This document shows, in pieces, positions 1 to 7,941 of a stretch of 45,860 nt of DNA; position 1 is the first letter of the stretch; the number at the start of each line of letters is the position of its first letter. The translations under genes were made by a program, and so were the position numbers. Where the stretch lies: contig CAKSDR010000008.1 in assembly GCA_934446095.1 (NCBI GenBank), positions 1 through 45,860 on the forward strand, given 5' to 3'. The stretch comes from an uncultured Eubacteriales bacterium (lineage in GTDB: Bacteria; Bacillota; Clostridia; Oscillospirales; CAG-382). A model generated the notes under the pieces. That model was given only the letters and a program-made list of their open reading frames with translations. It did not search any database and had not been told where the DNA came from.

Positions 1-180
1 AACGAAAGCCGCTCTCTCGGGGTATGTTTTTTCAAGCATGCCTTTTATTTCTTCATACGAAAGTTCAGGTATGCTTTCCGGCATAAACAGTCCTCCGTCG
101 CACGCAATACCTTGTTTTATTGCCTGTGCCGAAGTCACTCCTTCTTTTCTTTCAACATCTCTTGTGCTGTAATACTTCAT
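1..180 (-). CDS. thrC: Threonine synthase, N-terminal part (runs off the window)
   Basis: The 60 visible residues begin MKYYSTRDVERK and continue with TSAQAIKQGIACDGGLFMPE. This is the characteristic N-terminal arm of PLP-dependent threonine synthase, which converts O-phospho-homoserine to threonine in the cytoplasm. The catalytic lysine and PLP site lie beyond the left edge. The start is the ATG at 180, preceded by a GGGGAAGGG ribosome binding site. It is the last visible gene of a minus-strand run that also holds the dipeptidase, yraN, rnhB and a flippase. The assignment rests on the N-terminal signature only. Confidence 0.85.
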   Translation of the reverse strand, partial: MKYYSTRDVERKEGVTSAQAIKQGIACDGGLFMPESIPELSYEEIKGMLEKTYPERAAFV

Positions 181-204
181 CTTTTTTCCCTTCCCCGAAA
201 AATT

Positions 205-1149
205 CTACAGATTATTTTTAAAGAAATTATACGCATTATTATAAAAAATATCTTCCGCGACGCTTTCTTTTACTCCGTCTTTTACAAGTCTTTCATACAC
301 TTTGTCAATATTATAAAGTTCGCTTGCCCCCGGCACTCTGTCCATTCCGTCCCTATCGCAGCCGAGGCAAACCGTTTTCTCCCCGCCGAGGCTCAGATAA
401 TACTCGATATGTTTGCACATACTCTGTATTATTTCCTCAGAAATTATTTCAGTTTCTGAAGCCTTATATTTATTGGACAAAAAAGAACTATACATATTTA
501 CTCCGACGATTCCGCCGGTATTTACAATTGTCCGAAATTCTATATCCGTCATATTGCGGCTGCAGTCGCACAGCACGTTGGAATTTGTATGAGTTGCGAT
601 ATACGGTTTCTTGGCGCATGACACAACGTCGAAGAAACTTTTATGCGACATATGCGAAACGTCGACTATTATCCCGAGCCTTTCGCATTCGGCCACAAGT
701 TCGCGTCCAAACTCCGTAAGTCCCGTATCCGTATTATGGCTTCCGCCTGCGGCATACTCGTCTTTCCACATAAAAGTTAAGACTCTGACGCCGAGTTCCC
801 TTAGTATCGGCAGCCGTGACATATCGTTCCCCAGCAGTTTCGAACCCTCGACCGACAGCATCACCTTAAGTCTTTTATCGTCCGACACGAGCATTTCTCT
901 ATCATCGCAGAAAACCGCGCTGTCGCTGTTCTCTTCTATTTCATTCAAAAGATTTTCTCTTATTTTGAAAAAATCTTCGTAATTTTCATCGTCGGTCTTA
1001 TTATGATCGGAATATATTGCATATATCTGAATCGGAGATGTATACTTTTTAAAGTCCGAGAGCCTTGTATCAAGGTTTTCGCTGTCCATATTCAATTTCT
1101 TTGTGTACATTTCAAATGCAGTATCGCAATGCAAGTCAAATATTTTCAT
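205..1149 (-). CDS. Membrane dipeptidase family (peptidase M19) zinc dipeptidase
   Basis: The 314-residue protein matches the M19 (renal dipeptidase) family, a TIM-barrel binuclear zinc peptidase that cleaves dipeptides. Visible ligands are the HxD pair in FDLHCDT (His7, Asp9), the bridging Glu near residue 101 (SVEGSK), DVSH near 163-166 and THTN near 186-189, followed by the SRN motif near 197-199. No signal peptide or membrane segment is seen, so the enzyme is probably cytoplasmic. The length is normal for bacterial members. The start ATG at 1149 has a GGAAG site. Only 24 bp separate it from thrC downstream, so the two are likely co-transcribed. Confidence 0.9.
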   Translation of the reverse strand: MKIFDLHCDTAFEMYTKKLNMDSENLDTRLSDFKKYTSPIQIYAIYSDHNKTDDENYEDFFKIRENLLNEIEENSDSAVFCDDREMLVSDDKRLKVMLSVEGSKLLGNDMSRLPILRELGVRVLTFMWKDEYAAGGSHNTDTGLTEFGRELVAECERLGIIVDVSHMSHKSFFDVVSCAKKPYIATHTNSNVLCDCSRNMTDIEFRTIVNTGGIVGVNMYSSFLSNKYKASETEIISEEIIQSMCKHIEYYLSLGGEKTVCLGCDRDGMDRVPGASELYNIDKVYERLVKDGVKESVAEDIFYNNAYNFFKNNL

Positions 1150-1195
1150 TTAATATCTTCCTTTTCGCAAATGAAGGTTTGTTTGTATTTGGCAA

Positions 1196-1558
1196 TCATG
1201 TTATATCTATATTTTTTATATGTTCTATCGTACCGTTTTGTGTATACACTTCGATCGCGTCAAATCTCGGCTGAAGATTTTTGATAATGTTATTTGCGCG
1301 ATTTTCATAAATAAATTTTACGGCGCATTTTTGCATATGTTCAAGTTTTTTGCCGTCAACCGCTTCTTTGCCGCTACCGAACATTTTATTCTTTCTTGTC
1401 TTTACCTCGACAAAAACAAGGTATTCCCCGTCTTTTGCTATTATGTCAATTTCCCCGCCGGATATTGTATAATTTCTTTTAATTATAATATACCCGAGTT
1501 TTTCCAAATATTGCGACGCGGTATTTTCACCGGCTTTTCCGATTTCTTTCGCCGTCAT
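1196..1558 (-). CDS. yraN: YraN family (UPF0102) predicted endonuclease-like protein
   Basis: The 120-residue protein has the family layout: KAGENTASQYLEKLGY near the N terminus, then GGEIDIIAKDG and LVFVEVKTRK, the restriction-endonuclease-like E...D...ExK core. The biochemical role is not settled; the family is usually found next to rnhB, as here. Its ATG overlaps the rnhB stop as ATGA at 1555-1558, so translation is probably coupled. Length is typical. Confidence 0.9.
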   Translation of the reverse strand: MTAKEIGKAGENTASQYLEKLGYIIIKRNYTISGGEIDIIAKDGEYLVFVEVKTRKNKMFGSGKEAVDGKKLEHMQKCAVKFIYENRANNIIKNLQPRFDAIEVYTQNGTIEHIKNIDIT

Positions 1559-2172
1559 TTTTCCAAGAACTTCTTCAAAAAACTCTGCCTATGGTACGGA
1601 CACGGACCGTATTCCTTTATCGCGTTATAATGCGCTTTTGTTCCGTATCCTTTATGCTTTGCAAACATATACTGCGGATACTCCTTATCCATAACTTCGA
1701 TGCAGTATCTGTCCCTTGCGGTTTTTGCAAGTATTGATGCTGCCGCAATTGACGGAACTTTACCGTCACCTCCGACAACAGCCTTTGCGTTTACCGCAAA
1801 GCCTCTTGATATATTTCCGTCTATAAGTGCAAAATCAGGTTTTATTTTAAGGCCGTCTATTGCCCTTCTCATTGCAAGAAGAGTTGCTTCAAGTATATTC
1901 ATCTGTTCTATTTCGCTCACCTCGCAAAAAGCGACGCTGTATGTTACGGCATTCTTTTTTATTATTTCTTCAAGTTCTTCTCTTTTCTTTGCGCTGAGTT
2001 TTTTTGAATCCTGAAGGCCTGCAAAGCAGCCGTTTTCCGACACATCTTCCGGCAATATTACGGCCGCCGCATATACCCTGCCCGCAATCGGACCTCTTCC
2101 GGCCTCATCCACTCCGCACACGATATTGCCGCAGTCCTTTTCATATCCCCATTCAAGAGGTTTATTCGGCAT
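1555..2172 (-). CDS. rnhB: Ribonuclease HII
   Basis: The 205-residue protein removes ribonucleotides and RNA from RNA-DNA hybrids. The motif CGVDEAGRGPIAG (near residues 19-31) carries the first acidic metal ligands. ALIDGN in mid-protein and ASILAKTARD near residue 145 supply further conserved catalytic positions. The C-terminal KHKGYGTKAHYNAI is typical of type 2 enzymes. Length is normal. A minus-strand promoter at 2211-2239 lies directly upstream, and the gene overlaps yraN by 4 bp. Confidence 0.95.
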   Translation of the reverse strand: MPNKPLEWGYEKDCGNIVCGVDEAGRGPIAGRVYAAAVILPEDVSENGCFAGLQDSKKLSAKKREELEEIIKKNAVTYSVAFCEVSEIEQMNILEATLLAMRRAIDGLKIKPDFALIDGNISRGFAVNAKAVVGGDGKVPSIAAASILAKTARDRYCIEVMDKEYPQYMFAKHKGYGTKAHYNAIKEYGPCPYHRQSFLKKFLEK

Positions 2173-2210
2173 AATTTTCTTCCCCGATTCCTACAATAAA
2201 ATTATTTTAT

Positions 2211-2239
2211 ATTTTAACACACCGCGAATAATTTGTCAA
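2211..2239 (-). promoter_or_regulatory. Sigma-A-type promoter for rnhB and downstream genes
   Basis: On the minus strand TTGACA (2239-2234) and TAAAAT (2216-2211) are 17 bp apart, with a TG just upstream of the -10. It overlaps the 3' end of the flippase gene and reads into rnhB, so rnhB-yraN-dipeptidase-thrC can be expressed independently of the flippase. Confidence 0.7.
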
Positions 2240-3762
2240 TTCCCCTTTTTCCTCATGCCGCGTATTGCAAGGCGTATATACTTCACCTCCGGTGTATACC
2301 CGAAAAACAAAACAAAAATAACAGACGGTATGCAAAGGCATATAATTATTTTCAAAATATACATTCTCACAAATCCGCACAGGAACAATGCGACAATACA
2401 TGAACTTGCGGTGAGAAAAAAGTACATAGCGGCCCTCTTATAATATTCGGAAGTTTTGCTGTGAAATCCATATTTATAAAGCACATACGGTTCATACCAC
2501 ATACAAACCGCGGCGCAGGATACAAATCTTCCGAAAAAAATCCCCGCAATTCCCATTTTCTTTGCAAACACATATGCCGCCGCTGCCGTAACCACTACTT
2601 CAAGTATAGGTTTTATTTTTTCCTTATAATAGAGTCCGTATGCATCTCTGAAAATAAGAACGCTCTCTCTCATTCCCATAACATAAAACAGAAGCGCGAC
2701 AACAAAAGACGCGCTTTTTGGCAGCGTATTTTCCTCTCCTATCCATAATTTCATAAAATCCTGCGACAGCACTGCTATCATTACAGTACACACACTTGTA
2801 AGAAAAAAACATGCAAGTTCCACCGCGCGGAAAACTTTCCGTGCCTTTTTTTCGTCTTCGCTTGCCCCGAGGTTACCCACGCTTCCGCTGACAGCGCCTA
2901 TTATTCTTATTGAAAGCATTGACGCTGTTCCGAGCAGCATTCCGTAATTTGAGTATATTCCGTTTCCGGAAAGCCCGAAATAATACACAACTATAAAATT
3001 ATCCACAGAACTGAGCGCCGCTGTTCCGATTTTTTGAACTACTAGCATTCTTGCCTGTTTTTGCACCTCGCGTTTTGTTTTTTCCGGCACTTTTCTTCTT
3101 ATTGAAAAATCTATTTCCGGATACATCTTCTTCACACTTACATGCAGTATTGCATCTTCTGTCACCTGAGAAAACACGCATATTGCAAGATACAATATAT
3201 AATTTTTTGTAATATATAATGCCGCCGTTTCAAATATTACCGATATTATTCCCGCAACATATGCAAAATTTTCATTTATATAATTTTTCTGATCGGAAAA
3301 AAGCAGCAGTTTCCTATACGAAAAAAGATACGACGCTCCGCTTGACATTATATAAAGAACATATATCGTGCGTATATGGGGTATATCCGGCAGCCCGCCC
3401 GTTATTTTCTCAAGCACGGGCAAAAGTGATATCCCGACTGCCGTCACAAGGCATCCGCTTATGTAATTTGATTTTCTGCAAAATGCCAGTATATCAGATA
3501 TTTTTTCATTATCGTGCTTCGCTATAGGTTTATATAAAAGATATATCCCGGCGCCGCCTACGCCGAATTCCAGAAACGACAGCATAACCAGAATATTTCC
3601 GAACAAACTTGAAAGTCCCACATATTCGCTTCCCAGTATTTTTACAAACACATTTCTCGAATAGAATGACAAAAACAGGTTTACAAATATTCCGGCAAAC
3701 GCCGTCTTTATATTTTTTACCGCTGCGTTTGTACGCGTCGTCGCCGTTTTCTTCTCTTTCAT
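2236..3762 (-). CDS. Polysaccharide/lipid-linked oligosaccharide flippase (MOP superfamily)
   Basis: The 508-residue, very hydrophobic protein has about a dozen predicted membrane spans. It carries a polysaccharide-flippase-type N-terminal segment, with FAGIFVNLFLSFYSRNVFVK followed by ILGSEYVGLSSLFGNIL. The family (Wzx-like, MOP superfamily) moves lipid-linked glycans across the membrane. No glycosyltransferases are adjacent, so the substrate cannot be named. The start ATG at 3762 has an AGAGAG-type site. The gene is transcribed away from the head-gene block that starts about 170 bp upstream. Confidence 0.8.
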   Translation of the reverse strand: MKEKKTATTRTNAAVKNIKTAFAGIFVNLFLSFYSRNVFVKILGSEYVGLSSLFGNILVMLSFLEFGVGGAGIYLLYKPIAKHDNEKISDILAFCRKSNYISGCLVTAVGISLLPVLEKITGGLPDIPHIRTIYVLYIMSSGASYLFSYRKLLLFSDQKNYINENFAYVAGIISVIFETAALYITKNYILYLAICVFSQVTEDAILHVSVKKMYPEIDFSIRRKVPEKTKREVQKQARMLVVQKIGTAALSSVDNFIVVYYFGLSGNGIYSNYGMLLGTASMLSIRIIGAVSGSVGNLGASEDEKKARKVFRAVELACFFLTSVCTVMIAVLSQDFMKLWIGEENTLPKSASFVVALLFYVMGMRESVLIFRDAYGLYYKEKIKPILEVVVTAAAAYVFAKKMGIAGIFFGRFVSCAAVCMWYEPYVLYKYGFHSKTSEYYKRAAMYFFLTASSCIVALFLCGFVRMYILKIIICLCIPSVIFVLFFGYTPEVKYIRLAIRGMRKKGN

Positions 3763-3931
3763 AAGATTTTCTCTCTTGTCTGTTCGTTATTTTCTCTTTT
3801 TAGTAAAATGTATTGCGAAAATTTCAAAAGTATGTATATTTCTGCAGGGTCGTTTTTTGTCAGATGTTTCGCCACTTTGACTAGTTTTTATTCATTTTTG
3901 CTATCGTTTTTATGTATTATTTTTACGAAAT

Positions 3932-3945
3932 CGAACTTTTGTTCG
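3932..3945 (+). promoter_or_regulatory. Candidate LexA (SOS) box 1
   Basis: CGAACTTTTGTTCG is a perfect pair of CGAAC/GTTCG half sites with a 4-bp spacer, the geometry of the Bacillus/Clostridium LexA (DinR) operator. It ends 9 bp before the -35 of the head-gene promoter. The half sites match the known consensus exactly; the TTTT spacer is less typical. Confidence 0.65.
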
Positions 3946-3954
3946 AATTTGTCG

Positions 3955-3983
3955 TTGACTTTTTAGTATTTTTGAGGTATAAT
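3955..3983 (+). promoter_or_regulatory. Promoter of the phage head-gene cassette
   Basis: TTGACT (3955-3960) and TATAAT (3978-3983) are separated by exactly 17 bp. The predicted start near 3990 gives a leader of about 150 nt before the first gene. It is the only strong promoter seen for the eleven genes that follow. Confidence 0.8.
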
Positions 3984-3999
3984 ATACACATCAGCGAAA

Positions 4000-4011
4000 G
4001 ACGTGCACGTC
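4000..4011. promoter_or_regulatory. 12-bp perfect palindrome at the start of the cassette transcript
   Basis: GACGTGCACGTC is fully self-complementary and lies about 10-21 bp after the predicted transcription start, a usual place for a repressor operator. No partner protein is identified in the window. It does not resemble a LexA box. Confidence 0.4.
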
Positions 4012-4109
4012 ATTTACAAATCCTTATATCATAACAATATTTTACATTTTACAAAAACTTTCATACAAACTTATTCTTACCGTTACGGTTTTATTTTTTA
4101 CTTTTGTAT

Positions 4110-4123
4110 CGAACATTAGTTCC
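4110..4123 (+). promoter_or_regulatory. Candidate LexA (SOS) box 2
   Basis: CGAACATTAGTTCC fits the B. subtilis half-site pattern CGAAC-N4-GTTYC. It lies in the leader, just before the ribosome binding site of the first cassette gene. Its centre is 178 bp from the centre of box 1, with the promoter between them. Confidence 0.6.
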
Positions 4124-4140
4124 ATTTGGAGGTGGACAAC

Positions 4141-4392
4141 TTGAAGGACTTTTATACTTTTGACAGCAAGGATAGAAATTACAAAACAAATTTTCTTTTT
4201 AACGAAACAACCCGTGACGATGAATCATCATATTCACCCTCGCACAATGAAAAATGCATGTACTGCGGTTTTGAAATTTTTGATACCGACGATGTTTTAA
4301 AAGTTATTCCCACCGGAGATATCATTCACAAAAAATGCTGGATTGACTATGCCGAAGACAATATATATGACATCTGTGAAGAATACTATTAA
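4141..4392 (+). CDS. Small Cys/His protein, first gene of the head cassette (unknown function)
   Basis: I do not recognise this protein. The preferred start is TTG at 4141, because GGAGGTGG sits 8 bp before it, giving 83 residues; a TTG at 4126 would overlap the binding site. The N-terminal half is polar. The second half contains CMYCGFEI followed about 26 residues later by HKKCW, a C-x2-C...H-x2-C arrangement that could bind one zinc ion, and the tail is acidic. As the first gene after the candidate SOS promoter it could be a small regulator or a packaging accessory; that is inference from position only. Confidence 0.7.
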   Translation: MKDFYTFDSKDRNYKTNFLFNETTRDDESSYSPSHNEKCMYCGFEIFDTDDVLKVIPTGDIIHKKCWIDYAEDNIYDICEEYY

Positions 4393-4434
4393 TTTCTTTA
4401 TTATCTTCAAAGTTTGAATTTCTAGGAGGAAAAC

Positions 4435-4818
4435 ATGAACTACAGAACAAAAAAAGGTATTGAATTATTTCAAAGCAAAGTAGACTCTTACTTTGAGGAC
4501 TGCGACAAGGAGAACATCGGATGTTCGAAACTTTCAAAGCCCTATACAATGTCGGGGCTTCTTTTCCATCTTAACATTACAAAAGAGGAACTCGACGATT
4601 TATGCGAATCAAGAAAACTAAACAAGATAATCACAAACGCAAAACTCAAAATTGAATCTTATATTGAAGAAAACGCGCTCAACGGCAAACTGTCAGGCAC
4701 CGCCGCCATAAACAGTTTAAAATGCAATTTCGGCTGGAATGACAAAGCCGACAAAGATTCCCCCTGCCGCAATTTTTCAGTCATTCTTGAAGGAGATGCC
4801 GACGAACTCGGCCTTTAA
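4435..4818 (+). CDS. Phage terminase small subunit (P22 gp3-like)
   Basis: The 127-residue protein contains YTMSGLLFHLNITKEELDDL near residues 37-56, the Y-T-hydrophobic-GL-hydrophobic-LxI/L pattern of P22 gp3-type DNA-packaging proteins. A helical stretch follows (AKLKIESYIEENALNGK), then GTAAINSLKCNFGWND. TerS recognises the packaging site and forms a ring that feeds DNA to TerL. The start ATG at 4435 has a strong AGGAGG site. It lies directly upstream of terL, as expected. The family assignment is by motif and synteny. Confidence 0.75.
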   Translation: MNYRTKKGIELFQSKVDSYFEDCDKENIGCSKLSKPYTMSGLLFHLNITKEELDDLCESRKLNKIITNAKLKIESYIEENALNGKLSGTAAINSLKCNFGWNDKADKDSPCRNFSVILEGDADELGL

Positions 4819-4827
4819 GAACACATT

Positions 4828-6141
4828 TTGAAACGAAAAAAATTTACTCTTTCGGGAAAACCTCTTGAAAAGCAAAAAGAGTTTTTTGCCGCCACGGAAA
4901 AATATGTTGCATACGGCGGCGCAAGAGGCGGCGGAAAAAGCTGGGCATTAAGGAGAAAAATAATCCTTATGTGTCTAAAATATCCCGGTCTTTCAGTTCT
5001 TATAATAAGAAGAACTTTTCCGGAACTGCGCGAAAATCACATACGTCCCCTGATGGCCGAACTTTCCGGCATTGCTTCTTATACCGAAACGAGAAAAACA
5101 TTTGAATTTGCGAACGGTTCGCGTATAAGAATGGGGTATTGCGACAGCGAAGATGATGTTACGCAATACCAAGGTCAGGAATTTGACGTCATTGCAATAG
5201 ACGAAGCGACTCAAATGTCGGAATATCAATTCCAGACACTGAAAGGTGCGCTTCGCGGAACAAATTCTTTCCCGAAAAGAATGTATCTCACCTGCAATCC
5301 GGGCGGCATCGGACATGCATGGGTAAAACGGCTGTTTATTGACAGGGATTTCAGAGAAGGCGAAAACCCTTCGGAATACAAATTCATACCTGCAAAAATT
5401 TTTGACAACAAGATTTTAATGAAAAAAAATCCCGACTATCTCGACCAGCTCCGAAGTCTTCCGGAAAACTTAAAACTTGCCTGGCTCTACGGTCAGTGGG
5501 ATGTTTTTGCGGGGCAATATTTCCCGGAATTCGACTTATCGATCCATTCTATGCAGCCGTTTTTTATAGATGAAAAATATCTGAAATACTGTGCCATAGA
5601 CTATGGTCTTGACATGCTGGCCGCCGTTTTTGTGGCTGTTTCGTCTTCCGGAGAGGCTTTTGTTTACGACGAAGTTTACAAAAGCAACCTCATTGTAAGC
5701 GACGCTGCTTCCGAAATACTCAAAAAATCCGACGGCGTTATTCAATTTATTGCTCCGAGCGATCTTTGGAGCAGGCAGAAAGACTCAGGCAAAAGCATTG
5801 CCGAACTTTTTTCCGAAAACGGTGTTTTTCTGTCAAAACTTTCTTCCGACAGGGTACAGGGCTGGTTATGTCTTAAGGAATGGCTAAAGCCGGTAACTTC
5901 TCCCGACGGAACAAAAACCGCAAAACTTCGGATATTCAAAAACTGCACAAATCTTTTAAGGTGTCTCCCGTTGCTTATGCACGACAAAAATGCCTGCGGA
6001 GATGTATCGACAAAGCCTCATGAGATAACGCACGCGCCCGACGCTCTCCGTTATTTTGCGGTATCGCGTTCTGCGGGAGCTTCTCTCCCGAAAGAACCTC
6101 AAAGAAAAAAACTTGCACAGATTCTAAATTTAAAACAGTAA
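4828..6141 (+). CDS. Phage terminase large subunit (DNA-packaging ATPase/nuclease)
   Basis: The 437-residue protein has Walker A GGARGGGKS (residues 30-38), Walker B VIAIDEATQ (near 121-129) and the coupling motif TCNPGG (near 155-160). The C-terminal RNase H-like nuclease domain is marked by an acidic residue in AIDYGLD (near 255) and by APDALRYF near the end. TerL pumps DNA into the prohead through the portal and cuts it. All motor motifs are intact, which argues against decay. The start is TTG at 4828, 9 bp after the terS stop, with a weak binding site, so coupling to terS is likely. Confidence 0.95.
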   Translation: MKRKKFTLSGKPLEKQKEFFAATEKYVAYGGARGGGKSWALRRKIILMCLKYPGLSVLIIRRTFPELRENHIRPLMAELSGIASYTETRKTFEFANGSRIRMGYCDSEDDVTQYQGQEFDVIAIDEATQMSEYQFQTLKGALRGTNSFPKRMYLTCNPGGIGHAWVKRLFIDRDFREGENPSEYKFIPAKIFDNKILMKKNPDYLDQLRSLPENLKLAWLYGQWDVFAGQYFPEFDLSIHSMQPFFIDEKYLKYCAIDYGLDMLAAVFVAVSSSGEAFVYDEVYKSNLIVSDAASEILKKSDGVIQFIAPSDLWSRQKDSGKSIAELFSENGVFLSKLSSDRVQGWLCLKEWLKPVTSPDGTKTAKLRIFKNCTNLLRCLPLLMHDKNACGDVSTKPHEITHAPDALRYFAVSRSAGASLPKEPQRKKLAQILNLKQ

Positions 6142-6162
6142 TTTATTTTGAAAGGATCTTCT

Positions 6163-7941
6163 ATGAAAAATTTCAACTTATTCAGAAAAAATACGAAGTA
6201 TCTGAAATACGACTACTCGGATTCTCTCTGCAGAGAAGACACTGTAAACCATCTTATTCACATATGCAGTCAAAACAAAGCGTCTATCAACTCATACTGG
6301 AAAAAAATGAGGGCATATTATGACGGAAATCATGAAATAAGGACCCATACTTCTATTTTTACAAATGACAAGGACATTCCATGGTCACCCGCTCAGTCGC
6401 CCGACGGTTATATTGCCGTTGAAAGCCAGCTTGATCCTTCCATTCCGGACTTTGAATTTTCTCCGAGGGGAAAGGACGATTACGAAAAAGCAAAACAGCG
6501 TGAAGAAATAACGCATTATGTATGCGACATAAACGATCTTGAAACAAAAAATTCAATAAACGAACGCCGTCTTGCAATTTACGGAACTGCGATATGGAAA
6601 GTTTGCTGGGACAGTTCCTCTTTTGACGGAACAAACCACGGCGAAGTACTTATAGACACTCCGAAACCCGAGCAAATTTTTACCGACCCCTCTTCTACCA
6701 CGGTAGACGGATGCGAATACATAGGATACATGTACAGAATCCACAAGGAAAAAGCCAAGAGAATTTTCAGAAACGACCTTGAAACAAAAAACATTGACAT
6801 TGAATCATTTGTAGATCCATACAGGACAGACTCATCATATTTTGACCTTACGGGAAAAGACAGATGCAGTTATGACAACCTTGACGAAACAATCACTGTA
6901 ACGGAATGGTGGTTCAGGCAGCCATGTGACGGAAAGCAGACAATTTCAATGAATATTGACGGCAAAAAGGTTTCGGTTGATTATTCATGGTCTGCGGGCG
7001 ACATTGCGTTGTCTATACTTGTCGGCGGCAAAGAAGTCCGTTACATACCCAATTACTGGAACAACACCGACTGCAAAATGTTTCCTTTTGTTATTTACTG
7101 CAAGGTTCCGAACGAAGACACCATTTGGGGCAAAAGCGAACTCGAATCCATAATTCCGCTTATTGACGCTGCTGACAGGGAACTTTCTTTTGCTCAGTTA
7201 AATTCAGCATTCTGCTCAAACGACATTATAGTTGCTGAGGAAAATGCCCTTTGCGACGACAGCGAACTTGACAATTCTCCGGGTGCTGTATGGAAACTGC
7301 GTCCGGGAATGATGGGAAAAATTCAGCGTCTTGGAAATTCCTCATATTCAGAAACTTATCAATACAACAACACCGAGCAATGGCGTAATCTTATACAAGC
7401 CACAACCGGAAACTTTGACATGTATCAGGGGCGCGAACCTACGCGTGTTACGACTGCCAGCGGTATTGCGCTTTTAAATGAACGTGCAAAATCAAGGCAA
7501 TCCATAAAGAAAGTCATACGTTCCGAAGGATTCAAGCGACTTTTTGAACTTATAGACAGAACCACTCTCGAATACTATAACGACGGCCGAGTTATTCTTA
7601 TCGGCGCTGCAAGCAAAGACGCTACAGTATTCAAATTCTCGAATTTTGCATCATATCCAAAAGGTTCAAAATCCGCCTATATTCCTGTTATCGACGTTAA
7701 AATTCATATAGGCGACGGCGTTTCAAACTCAAAAGCTTTCACGGTACAGGCCTTAAGCGATCTTATAAGAACGCCTATCACGCAAGACAATTACAAACTT
7801 GTGCAATCATTTGTAGATCTTATAGGACTTCCAATGCGAAAAGAAATATGCGATATGCTTGAATCAAAATTCAGTCAGCAGGATTTACTTTTAGAAACTC
7901 TCGGAAAGGAACAGTTTTATAATGACGGACAACAACTTTGA
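6163..7941 (+). CDS. Phage portal protein
   Basis: About 592 residues from the ATG at 6163, chosen because AAAGGA lies 7 bp upstream; an in-frame TTG at 6148 overlaps that region. The protein has the portal pattern of a large mixed domain followed by a long helical segment (SGIALLNERAKSRQSIKKVI) that ends in a helical stem. Portals form the dodecameric vertex through which DNA enters. Position directly after terL and before the scaffold matches the P22 order 3-2-1-8-5. The 3' end overlaps the scaffold gene by 20 bp. Confidence 0.85.
   Translation: MKNFNLFRKNTKYLKYDYSDSLCREDTVNHLIHICSQNKASINSYWKKMRAYYDGNHEIRTHTSIFTNDKDIPWSPAQSPDGYIAVESQLDPSIPDFEFSPRGKDDYEKAKQREEITHYVCDINDLETKNSINERRLAIYGTAIWKVCWDSSSFDGTNHGEVLIDTPKPEQIFTDPSSTTVDGCEYIGYMYRIHKEKAKRIFRNDLETKNIDIESFVDPYRTDSSYFDLTGKDRCSYDNLDETITVTEWWFRQPCDGKQTISMNIDGKKVSVDYSWSAGDIALSILVGGKEVRYIPNYWNNTDCKMFPFVIYCKVPNEDTIWGKSELESIIPLIDAADRELSFAQLNSAFCSNDIIVAEENALCDDSELDNSPGAVWKLRPGMMGKIQRLGNSSYSETYQYNNTEQWRNLIQATTGNFDMYQGREPTRVTTASGIALLNERAKSRQSIKKVIRSEGFKRLFELIDRTTLEYYNDGRVILIGAASKDATVFKFSNFASYPKGSKSAYIPVIDVKIHIGDGVSNSKAFTVQALSDLIRTPITQDNYKLVQSFVDLIGLPMRKEICDMLESKFSQQDLLLETLGKEQFYNDGQQL

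Noticed and set aside
1220..1630. 136-codon plus-strand frame opposite yraN/rnhB
   Set aside because: It lies antisense to two well-recognised genes and has no family features or binding site.
5111..5121. CGAACGGTTCG inside terL, similar to a LexA box
   Set aside because: The half sites are 1 bp apart instead of 4 bp, and the site is in the middle of a coding region.
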